Below are positions 34,645-44,426 of a stretch of DNA of 64,000 nt, piece by piece (the first letter of the stretch is position 1; the number at the start of each line of letters is the position of its first letter). The translations under genes and the position numbers were made by a program. Source of the stretch: Datura wrightii (lineage: Eukaryota; Streptophyta; Magnoliopsida; Solanales; Solanaceae); assembly GCA_035772735.1 (NCBI GenBank), contig JASDFA010000006.1:68650001-68714000 (forward strand), read 5' to 3'. The notes beneath the pieces are model-generated. The model made no database searches. It was given only the letters and a program-made list of their open reading frames with translations, and had not been told where the DNA came from.

Positions 34645-36064
34645 TGTTCGGGTGGTTTTGGGGTTATAAAACCGACACGCAAGTGCACATGGTCGAACAA
34701 GTAGTAAGTGGCTTTTGTAAGCTAAGTATCGATCCCACAGAGACTTGGGTTAAGTGCAATTTGTTCAAGTATACTATATTTTTACTTCTAAATATGCTGA
34801 CAACAAAGTAACCAAAAAGTGAATAATTTGTTTTATAAATTTTATACTAAAAGTACGAGCAATTATCTACTTTGAATTTGGACTATGAATAAGAGCATGC
34901 CGAGGTTAAAGAACATGTAATGAAACTGATTATCATCATAAATTGGTTAATCTTTTCTTCCAGTTGCTAGCCAAGAACATTTGCCGAGAGATTAAAACTC
35001 TCGTATTTAATCTCACTTAAGAATCATGAACCATCCGTCTACATTTCTGTGATCAAATGCAATTCATGTTCTAGCCATACAATTCCGGTTCCTAAATTGA
35101 CTAATACAACTTTCAAGTATATTTCTATCCTGAATGCACATCAAAACTCAATTTTCCCAAATCAAGTAAAGAACAATATCCTATTAATTCACAACTTTCC
35201 AATTTCGTGCTCTCTCGAGTGAAATCGGACTTTTTAGATGTACATTAATGTAGGCCACACACCAATGCAGTAAGAACAAGAATTAATAGAACAACATGGA
35301 AGAAAAAGATGAAAAACCATATAATCAATAATCAAAATTCATCACAAGTGTTCATAACCTCAGCAAGGAAGGGAATTAGCCACTCATTTGTGGATTAATC
35401 AACATAAAACGAGTGTTAATCATACAAACAATCGAATTAGAGAAGAAAGAAAGAGAGAAAAAACCCCGAACTTTTCGTCCCTCAACTGCCTGTAACCCAC
35501 GTCCTTGCTCCACCAAGTCTGAATTATGAAAAATACACTTAAGTGTTCTATTTATACTAGTGGGAAGTTTTCCCGGAATAATGAGCAACGTGTCACGGAG
35601 TGCATCGCGGAGCACTGCCTCCGTGACACGCCATGAACGCGGACCCTCACTGGAATTGGGGGTCCGGGAATTTAAGCTCAACGTGGCACGGCGTGCATCG
35701 CGGAGCACTGGCTCGGTGCCACGGAGCAAACGCGGACCTCCACTGGAAATATGGTGAATTTTCACCCTCCAGGCAGAATGCCTCCGCGATGGCAGCGTGA
35801 CACGGCTCCATCGCGGAGCCCCTTTAAATCATGCTGTCCACTGCCTTTTCCTTGCTCGCATCCAAGTCCAACTCTGATATCGTCCATTATGTCATTTAGC
35901 TTCTCGAAATCACATTTTACCTGCAAAACAATGCTAATCATGTTGGTTAGTATAAATTCACATTTTATTCCTAATTACATGAAAATGTGTACACATTGCT
36001 AGATAAACAAGGCTAAAATGATACTTTTGAGTATCACTTGGGCATATAAATCTGCCCAAGATCA
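34645..36064 (-). repeat. Element Y 3' LTR (with copied right half)
   Basis: 1420 bp from TGTTCGGGTGG to CAAGATCA on the plus strand. It has a TATAAATAG box at 35556-35548 (minus) and modules at 35589-35822. The module nearest the TATA box has perfect arms CGTGTCACGGAG (35589-35600) and CTCCGTGACACG (35619-35630). The part from about 35528 rightwards appears to be copied from the other LTR, because X pol follows at 36065 instead of Y internal sequence. Confidence 0.85.
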
Positions 36065-36912
36065 CTGTCACCTTCCTTCACATGCGACTGGCTTTCCAAT
36101 CGCGATAGGTGATCTGCCACTTGATTCTCGCTCCCCTTCCTGTCCTTAATCTCTAGGTCAAACTCTTGCAACAACAAGATCCATCTGATCAGCCTGGGCT
36201 TTGCATCCTTCTTGTTAAACAGATACCGAATCGCTGCATGATCAGTATACACCACTACTCTAGAACCCACCAAATAGGACCTGAATTTATCAAACGCAAA
36301 TACCAATGCTAGCATCTCCTTTTTTGTGACTGTATAATTAACTTGGGCAGCGTCCAGCGTTTTGTTTGCATAATGAATAGAATGAAAAATTCTATTCCTC
36401 CGCTGCCCCAATACAGCTCCCACAGCCACATCGCTTGCATCACACATCAGTTCAAACGGTTGTTCCCAATCTGGAGAAATAAGGATAGGTGCTTTTATCA
36501 ATTTCTGCTTCAACTCCTCGAATGCTTTGACACAATCTTCATCAAACTCGAACTTCACCTCTTTTTCTAGAAACCTGCATATTGGTCTAGAAATTTGAGA
36601 GAAGTTCTTAATGAACCGTCTGTAGAACCCTGCATGCCCGAGAAAACTGCGAACACTCTTCACTGACACAGGTGGTGGTAGATTTTCAATAACTTTGATC
36701 TTAGCACGATCGACCTCCAACCCCTTGCAAGACACTCTATGGACAAGGACGCTACCCTCCTTGACTAAGAAATGACATTTCTCCCAATTGAGTACAAGGT
36801 TGGATTCTTCACAGCGAGCTAGCACCCTGTCAAGATTCTGCAAACAAGTAGCAAACGAATTACCGAAAACAGAAAAATCATCCATAAATACCTCGACGAA
36901 ATCCATAAATAC
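36065..36912 (-). pseudogene. pol: Duplicated fragment of X RT/RNase H
   Basis: Near-identical copy of 48649-49496: CTGTCACCTTCC at one end, then RNase H (VVYTDHAAIRYL, MCDASDVAVGAV) and the C-terminal half of RT with the FMDDF polymerase box. Only a handful of residues differ across about 280. It breaks off after FMDDFSVFGNSF's upstream residues, at AAATACCTCGACGAAAT, which is immediately repeated as CCATAAATACCTCGATGA before LTR sequence resumes. It is a copied fragment, not a functional gene. Confidence 0.88.
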
Positions 36913-36916
36913 CTCG

Positions 36917-37455
36917 ATGAAAAATACACTTAAGTGTTCTATTTATACTAGTGGGAATTTTTCCCGGAATAATGAGCAACGTGTCACGGAGTGCATCGCG
37001 GTGCACTGCCTCTGTGATACGCCATGAACGCGGACCCTCACTGGAACTGGGGGTCCGGGAATTTAAGCTCAACGTGGCACGGCGTGCATCGCGGAGCACT
37101 GGCTCCGTGCCACGGAGTAAACGCGGACCTCCACTGGAAATATGGTGAATTTTCACCCTCCAGGCAGAATGCCTCCGCGATGGCAGCGTGACACGACTCC
37201 ATCGCGGAGCCCCTTTAAATCATGCTGTCCACTGCCTTTTCCTTGCTCGCATCCAAGTCCAACTCCGATATCGTCCAACATGTCATTTAGCTTCTCGAAA
37301 TCACATTTTACCTGCAAAATAATGCTAATCATGTTGGTTAGTATAAATTCACATTTTATTCCTAATTACATGAAAATGTATACACATTGCTAGATAAACA
37401 AGGCTAAAATGATACTTTTGAGTATCACTTGGGCATATAAATCTGCCCAAGATCA
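36917..37455 (-). repeat. Partial element Y LTR
   Basis: Corresponds to the 35526-36064 part of the LTR, including TATAAATAG (36947-36939) and the module array (36978-37213). It ends GATCA directly before Y internal sequence, so this is the original right half of Y's 3' LTR. Confidence 0.85.
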
Positions 37456-37492
37456 GTTACCCACACTTAAATCCTTGTTCGTCCTCGAACAA
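37456..37492 (-). other. Y polypurine tract and AGGA-loop hairpin
   Basis: The minus strand reads TTGTTCGAGGACGAACAA (37492-37475, perfect 7-bp stem, AGGA loop), then GGATTTAAGTGTGGGTAAC up to the LTR. Confidence 0.7.
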
Positions 37493-39327
37493 CAAACATA
37501 CAATACATGCAATTTACATCCCAACCTCGCTACTATGGTACAACAATTTAAGCTACGGTCATACCGATCATTCAATATTGCAAATCATCAAGAAAACATG
37601 CATGGTCTTAATAATGCAATGACCTTCAATACATTAAGACTTCCTAGACTTTAAGAATCAACTCTCGATATCGGCAAACTCATGCAAATCAGCTAATCAA
37701 GATATCCGACACGAAAATCAATCTTTCATCAATCATGTGCCCTCTCAACTCAAGAGAATCTTCCCCTTTTTGCTCATGTGACACACAATCATTCAAGCAG
37801 GGGCATGTACACACACTTTCACTCTCTCTCCCAAAAAAAGTCACATGCATCATGTCGTGACCCATAAGCTTTCCCTTAGTGTATTACTTCACTAATGTAA
37901 AGAAATGCAATGTAAGATCACGTAGGACTTTAATGGGTTGTAATGGAAGCTATGGAACTAGTAAATATTGGATTAGCCAATAATAGCCACTAGCATCCTT
38001 AAGCGCCTTTTCAACACATTCCCATCAACTCATGGGCATTGTTTCTCTCTTTTTCTTTTTTTCATCATCCCATTCTTGATGATTTACTTTAGTATGGCCC
38101 ATTTCATTAAGCACACTTGACACAATAACAAAGATTATACATGCACCTTTATTATCGTTTATTTATAACAAATGCACCTTCAACCTTTTCTTTTCTTCCC
38201 TTACTCCGCTTTTCTTTTTCTTTTTCACCATTCTCACTCTTTGACACTTTGGGAAAATTATTTTCTCTTCTTAAGCGCTTAAGAGTTTTGTATAGACTTT
38301 ACGGCTAATGAAAAGAAGGAATTAAGCTCGGTTTACACTTTTTGGACAAAAGAAAGAAATAATAGGCTAAAGGCTCAAAGGGCTGACTAGGGTATACAAT
38401 CACAGGAAGAGGGGAGTATGACAAGAAAAAATAGAAACTCTCGGTTAAAACAAAGAAATGCCTACATCCTTTCCTACAATACACCTCCTTCATTTCATTT
38501 TGTACACACACCAAGCAAGTTCTAGACACTTCACAATAGCATGGAATATCAACACCTCACTTCACACTTTATGCACATGCTCGATTCAAGATGTATTCAC
38601 AGACTCTTCAATCAGCTAATTACATGAATTCAAACATTAAGCCTCAATCACACCGAATCGAACTCTACAGCCTAGGTATCTCAACTTATTTACAAGATTG
38701 CATGCTTTCATACGAATCACCTTTGCATTTTGAATATCAGGTACAACACGCAACCAAATAGTAACTACAGGTTCCGGGATGCAATCCACCAAAGAAAAAA
38801 CTGAAAATTAATTGAAAAAAAACTACTCCTACCGACTACATTTCCCTTAAGACGGTCGTCATCCATCCATCATAGGGAACAGTCACTACTATGACGTCGG
38901 TTCAATGGGACCATTCTCGGTAAAAGAACCGAAAACAAACGCCGAGAAACCCAAAATTAAAAAGTTGAAAAATTTGCAAAATATCGATCATTTCGATAGA
39001 AATTTTTTTTTTACAAAATATTCTAAATATGAACAAAATATTTTCAAAAATTTTAAAAATATCGATCATTTCGATAATTAAAATATTTACAGAAATCAGT
39101 TGGCAGCATTCAACAACACACATCAATTTCACAAATATGTACAAATACAGAACAATTTGAAAATTCACAAATACAGGGAAACACAACATACAAAAATACA
39201 GAGGAGAACATACAAACAAACCAGCCCAGCCCAACACCTAACTACTCCCACCCCACACTAATCCGAACACTGTCCCCAGTGTTCACAAAAATTAAATAGC
39301 ACAGAATAGGGTGGTGGAACTCCCTGA
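37493..39327 (-). other. Y long 3' untranslated region
   Basis: Non-coding and homologous to the same region of X and Z. The hairpin arms TTCTCGG (38914-38920) and CCGAGAA (38942-38948) are present, as is the TTCCCTT ... AGGGAA pair (about 38845-38878). Confidence 0.6.
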
Positions 39328-40548
39328 TCAATCAAAGTATTCCACTTTTTCGTCGGGTGCTGCTGCCTCATCTCCCATGTCCGAGTCGCCTCCGTCGTCA
39401 TCATCAGACTCCACATCGGAGTCCTCCCGACGTGTCTCCTCGTCCGTGGGGACGTCATCATCTGTGGGCTCTACAAAGGCTGGCCCTGCTCGGCATAGAG
39501 CCCTGGCGTTTTCGCCAAACGGGTAATCTAGCTCGAGTTGCCATAGCTCCTCCTCCGTCGCCGACCTCCCACCTATCCTGAGCTGGAGCATATGCATCCC
39601 ATACATCTGCGCCGTATACTGGTCATCACGAACGTGTCGCTCGTCAAGTGTCAGCATTGATCCGTGGGTGGTGTCGGGAGCTTTAGTTTTAGTCACATCC
39701 AAGGCCCGTCGCTCCAACTGCGGGATATAATCAAGGGCCTCCTCCTCAACATCGAGGCCCCTGAGAAAGGTGGTGAGTAGTCCACCGAAACCATACTTGT
39801 GCCCCTGGTGCAACCGGGCTCTCTTCATGGCAGATATAATAACCGCCCCGACATTTATCTCCAGCCCTTTCATCAGGGCGTACACTAGGCAAACACGATC
39901 CCGGGTTACATCAGTCATATGTACCCCCGGGATGAGGCAAGAGCAGACTATCTTCAGCCAAATTCGGGCTTCCCTATTCATCTGAGAATATGGCAGAGTC
40001 TGATGGTAGCCCCTTTCCTTGTGCCTGCTCCATCTAGCTGTAGATCGGGCCCCACACAGTGTGCGTCTGATGTCAGCATACGGTGGGGTAATGTTCAGCT
40101 GTCGGAGGACGTGGGCGTCTGTGTCCCGCGCTCCTATGATGGCATTGAGCTGGTGGGGCTCCAGAGTGACTATCTGCCCTCTGATTTTGATGGTGTGGCT
40201 TCGGATTGACGGGTTCCAGTTGGCATAGAACTCCCGAACCAAGTGCAGGTTGCATTCTTTGGGCTCCTCGAATATGAACTTGAGCCCTGCTGCCTCGATC
40301 CGGTGAACTATTCTGGGGAACTCCTGTGCCAATGGCTCCCGTGCTATATGCTCCTCGGGGAAATATTTATTCTCTTTGTGCTTTGCGTACCACTTTTTCC
40401 CCTCGTCAGTCACCCATCTTGTTCCATATTGGCGGTGCTGGCCGCGTGGAACTGCTGGTGCTGCTGGGACTGCTGTGCCCAATCCGAGTCTCTTCGTGCC
40501 GGTTCCTGAAGTTGATGCACCTTTCCCTTTATCTTGCCGGCTTGCCAT
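39328..40548 (-). CDS. Y ORF3, env-position plant transposon protein, intact
   Basis: A 406-residue frame from ATG at 40548 (MASRQDKGKGASTSG) to the stop at 39328, the longest intact frame in the window. The N terminus is basic and Ser/Thr-rich. A conserved globular part runs from QYGTRWVTDEGKKWYAKHKE (about residues 35-55) to GFGGLLTTFLRGLD (about 250). The last ~45 residues are strongly acidic and end VEYFD. I see no signal peptide, transmembrane helix or zinc finger, so it is env-like only in position. It resembles, from memory, the domain annotated as putative plant transposon protein. An upstream GT-AG intron probably splices its leader. Molecular role unknown. Confidence 0.75.
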   Translation of the reverse strand: MASRQDKGKGASTSGTGTKRLGLGTAVPAAPAVPRGQHRQYGTRWVTDEGKKWYAKHKENKYFPEEHIAREPLAQEFPRIVHRIEAAGLKFIFEEPKECNLHLVREFYANWNPSIRSHTIKIRGQIVTLEPHQLNAIIGARDTDAHVLRQLNITPPYADIRRTLCGARSTARWSRHKERGYHQTLPYSQMNREARIWLKIVCSCLIPGVHMTDVTRDRVCLVYALMKGLEINVGAVIISAMKRARLHQGHKYGFGGLLTTFLRGLDVEEEALDYIPQLERRALDVTKTKAPDTTHGSMLTLDERHVRDDQYTAQMYGMHMLQLRIGGRSATEEELWQLELDYPFGENARALCRAGPAFVEPTDDDVPTDEETRREDSDVESDDDDGGDSDMGDEAAAPDEKVEYFD

Positions 40549-40553
40549 TTTAC

Positions 40554-41252
40554 CTGTCAACCCAAGTAAACAAGCTCAATGTTAAGCTAAATAAATATTA
40601 ACTTCGGCTAAGGTCGGGTTACGCTAAGTTACCCCACACTTAGTCCTTAGCTACAGTTACAACAATACGGCAAGAATAGCTTTATTTACGTCAAACAACC
40701 AGCTATACAATCATGCTTAGTGCGTTCAAAAAGAAAAATTCGACAGTATAACTTCTGCGTACTACTCAGACTTCGTACAGCTAATCACAATCACTACCAT
40801 CGCAAACATTTTAACCCTCGCACTTAGCAAAGAAAAACGAAGAAACAAAAATAACAACAAAAATTTATATACATGAACCTATCCAACCAACCCAATTCGA
40901 GCAAATTTCAACAATTCCCCCAAACCCCAAGAATTTGTCGTCTATTAACATCCTAACAATTTGTACAATGACTCATCTCATTCAACACATACAACAGGGC
41001 ATAAAATTCACACTTTCAATACATTTCTAACTTCACATTCAACAACAAGCCCTAGAATTGATTTTCGCAATCAAATTCGAATAATTTATGCAATCGACAA
41101 GTTCAAACGATTATAACGACATTCCGAACATTTATCAATCAACAAATAACTTGAATTCATGCTTAATTTTGACCTAGGGCAATTTAGTTCACCTCCCATG
41201 CTTAAAATCAAAGAAAATCGACAAAAACTTGAGAGGGAATCGGAAAACATAC
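40554..41252 (-). other. Putative intron in the Y ORF3 leader
   Basis: The donor is CTACAAG|GTATG at 41252-41251 and the acceptor TTGACAG|GTAAAATGG at 40555-40554, six bases before the ATG. Z has the same arrangement (CAAAG|GTATG, GGACAG|GACAAATG) with a 665-bp intron against 699 bp here. The intron is AT-rich and non-coding in both. Splicing is inferred from conserved sites, not shown. Confidence 0.5.
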
Positions 41253-41384
41253 CTTGTAGTTGAAGAATCAAAGAAAACTCCGAAATTTGTTCCCTTAAGC
41301 CGCGACACGTTGATGGGAGAGGGGTTTTGGGATGTTTGGTCGCGGAAGAAATCGAAAATGAGGGGAAAAGGGGAGTTTTCGGGG

Positions 41385-41602
41385 TTTAAAAGGTAGAAAA
41401 ACACGCGGGTCACCCGGAAACCCGGTGTGACCCGTCGCGATATACAAGGCAACGTGTCACGGAGTGCATCGTGGTGCACTACCTCCGTGACACGGAGCCA
41501 TCGCGACAGCATACTGGAAATTTTTAAAATTTCCGGGTTATACCTCAACGTGTCACGGAGGGTAACACGGAGGTCCTCCTCCGTGACACGGAGCTATCGC
41601 CC
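41385..41602 (-). promoter_or_regulatory. Y putative internal promoter before ORF3
   Basis: Two palindromic modules (arms 41453-41464 / 41483-41494 perfect; the second up to about 41594) are followed downstream on the minus strand by GGGTCAC-type repeats and TTTTAAA at 41391-41385. The leader exon then runs to the donor at 41253. The layout is the same as in X and Z. Confidence 0.45.
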
Positions 41603-41840
41603 CAGCTCACTGTTTTCTACATTTTATTAATTTTTCATACCTCGACTTTTCCTTCACGATTCCGTACACATTTTCCTCCGTTTGACCTGAAAATCATCTC
41701 ACTAAACAAAATTGGTTAGAATAATAGGTTTCACCTAACTAAAATTAAAAACACTAACTAAAATGAAAAATTTTGTACTAAATCAAGAAAAAGAAAAAGA
41801 AAAATCTATTTACACTTTACAAAATGAAAGAAAAAATTTC

Positions 41841-41858
41841 CACGGGTTGCCTCCCGTG
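41841..41858. other. Hairpin downstream of Y IN tail
   Basis: CACGGGTTGCCTCCCGTG, identical to the hairpin at 33241. Confidence 0.6.
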
Positions 41859-41898
41859 CAGCGCCTGGTTTACCGTCGCGGCTCGACGTCATTTAAGC

Positions 41899-42423
41899 TC
41901 AATTGTCCGCTAGGGTGATGGATGATTTCTCTCGATCACTGTCCTCCCCCCAGTAGTGCTTACACCTATCCGGTGGTCTTCCCATTAACTCTCGAGAATC
42001 CTTCATCTGCTTAGCATTACCATGATCAATCACATTGATCACCGAGAGTTCTTCATGCACCATCGGGAGCTTGGGTGCTTTGTACACATCGAACACCTCT
42101 ACCTTGTCATGTGCTTGCATTGTGAGTTGCCCCGCAGCTACGTCGATTAATGCTTTCCCGGTTGCCAAGAAGGGTCATCCCAAAATAAATGGGACTTCTG
42201 CGTCTGGTTCAAAGTCCAGCACAACAAAATCTACCGGGAAAATTAGGGAGCCAACTTGCACTAGAACATCCTCAACAATGCCATCCGGCCTAGCTAAGGA
42301 TCGATCCGCCAACTGCAAGATTACGGTTGTAGGTCTAGGACTCCCTAAACCAACTTTCTGAATACCGAAGATGGCATCAGATTTATACTTGCCCCCAAGT
42401 CACACAATCCACAAGCTCGGATG
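41899..42423 (-). pseudogene. pol: Y protease fused to integrase tail
   Basis: The region reads from protease-domain sequence (ATGKALIDVAAGQLTM, EVFDVYKAPKLP) directly into the last residues of integrase (CKHYWGED, then SSITLADN and stop). The junction is at about 41968-41985. RT, RNase H and almost all IN, about 3 kb compared with X, are deleted, and the frame is preserved across the junction. A frameshift and degraded text between 42170 and 42423 separate it from gag. The catalytic DLGA motif region is damaged. Confidence 0.75.
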
Positions 42424-42425
42424 CT

Positions 42426-44291
42426 CTACCCAATAGTAAGCTGGATAGTAAAACTTCCAGGATCTTTTAGCTTTGTGGGCAGTCTGTTTTGGATCCGAGA
42501 AGTGCACTCCTCTGTTAAAGCCACCGTAGCATACTCAGTCAACCGACTTTTGTTGGCCACGATGTCCTTTATGTACTTGGCATATTTAGGCACTCCCTGC
42601 AAGACATCAACAAGAGGTAAATTAACATGTACCTGTTTAAGCACCTCCATGAATTTCTTGAAACACGCCTCCTCTTTGTGTTTCTTGAGTCGTTGAGGGA
42701 ACGGGGGTGGAGGTCTTTCTGATTCAGCTTCTTTGGTCTTCCCCCTTTCCGAACTTTGCTCCCCCTCAACTTCTGCTGCTCCCGAGTGTTGAGGTGGTCT
42801 TTCTGGTTCCACCTCCTTCAGCTGCAAACCACTCCTTGTGGTCACTGCATTTACCTGCTTGGGATTCGGATCCGTGTCGCTTGGCAGTCCTCCTCTAGGC
42901 CTTGTATTTTGGGCACTAGCAAATTGCCCAAATTGATACTCAAGAGCCTTGGTAGCTAACTGATTGTTTTTAACTTTGGCTGCCAATTTCACATAGTCAG
43001 CCTGCAATTGAGCTTGGTTAGCTATCATGGTCTTGAACATCTCCTCAATGCTGGGTGATGGTGGTGGAGGAGGTGCATTGTTATTTCTGAATTGAGATTG
43101 GTAGTTCTGTTGCCCTCCTTGGTTCCTTTGCACACCCTGACCCGAACTTTGGCCTTGATGGTTGTTGCTACCCCATGAGAAGTTAGGATGATTCCTCCAA
43201 TTTGAATTGTAGCTACTACCATACTGCTAGTGATTTCTGTGTGCATTACCCACAAAGTTTACCGAGTCAGGATTGGCTCCACAGCACTCAGCTGAGTGCT
43301 CACTGCTTCCACACACTTCACACCACAATTGCTGGACTGCATTAACTGGAGCTGAAGGCTGGTTCAAAGTCATGTTGCTGAAGTGGTTGTTCAATTGATT
43401 TTGCAAGGCAGCTATCTGTGCAGCGATAGCTGTAAACCCATCCACTTCAAGCACTCCTGCTGCTTTCCTTGCCCCACCTCGTGATGAATCAGCATTCCAT
43501 TCTGGATTGCCCTGTGAAATCCGGTTTAGCAAGGTATACAACTCCTTATAAGTCTTTTCCAGTGCTTGCCCTCCAGCTGCTGAATTTAGCAATATTTTAG
43601 TGTGGGGTTCCAAACCCTCAATAAATGTGTGCACCAATACCTCATTGGACTGATGATGATGAGGACAGTCCCGAAACATGGATTTAAATCTCTCCCAGGC
43701 TTGATATAAATTTTCTCCCTCCCTCTGTTTGAAACGTAAAATTTAACTTCTAAGTCTTGCTGTTTTACCAGAGGGAAAAAACCTTATCAAGAACTTCCGT
43801 GCAAGATCATCCCATGTTGAAATAGAATTTGGTGGCTCCGCTTTCAGCCACCTCTTGGCTTCTCCGAGTAATGAGAACGGAAATAATGTAAGCCGAACAT
43901 AATCAGGTGACACTCCAGCGGGTATGTAAGTGTCACTTATCTCCAAAAAGTTTTGGAGATGCTGTTGTGGGTCTTCATGAGGGAGACCGGTAAATTGCCC
44001 GCTTGTGTTCAACAATTGCACCATATTTTGCTTGAGTTCAAATCTCCCTCCAGGCTCTGGTTTGCGGATACTGGATGTAACATTGTTGGCATGTGGGATT
44101 GCCACCTCACGAACCGGCCTTGCTGCTGCTTCTTCGGGCACTAACACTGCCCTCACAACCGGTGGATTCTGTTGCTCCATAATGGTCTGTCTGAGCAACT
44201 GCAGCTTTCTTTGTAGATCTTCTCTACGTTTATTGTGAAATATACGTTCTGGCTCTATATAAGATTCCACCAGCTCTTTGTCTCTTGCCAG
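42426..44291 (-). pseudogene. gag: Y gag
   Basis: Athila capsid protein in one frame from a CTG at 44291 (LARDKELVESYIEPE) to about 42426. TAA 43742-43740 and TAG 43226-43224 interrupt it, and a TAG ends it. Capsid text includes GRFELKQNMVQLL, GLPHEDPQQHLQNFLEISDT and FSLLGEAKRWLKAEPPNS. The C-terminal part is Gln/Asn/Pro-rich. There is a CEVCGSSEHSAECC knuckle-like motif at about 43320. No ATG is available: an in-frame TGA lies two codons before the CTG. X shows the same. Confidence 0.8.
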
Positions 44292-44402
44292 TGCTCACAG
44301 CAATTAAGTCTGCAAAATACAGGCTAAGACCAAGTTGTCAACACTTAAGAAAATGAAAATACAGTAAAATTAACACTTAAAACAAATTCACCAATTGCCA
44401 AG

Positions 44403-44420
44403 TCCCCGGCAACGGCGCCA
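44403..44420 (-). other. Y primer-binding site, tRNA-Asp type
   Basis: The minus strand reads TGGCGCCGTTGCCGGGGA, complementary to the 3' end of plant tRNA-Asp, the usual Athila primer. It starts six bases inside the LTR end. Confidence 0.9.
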
Positions 44421-44426
44421 AAAACT

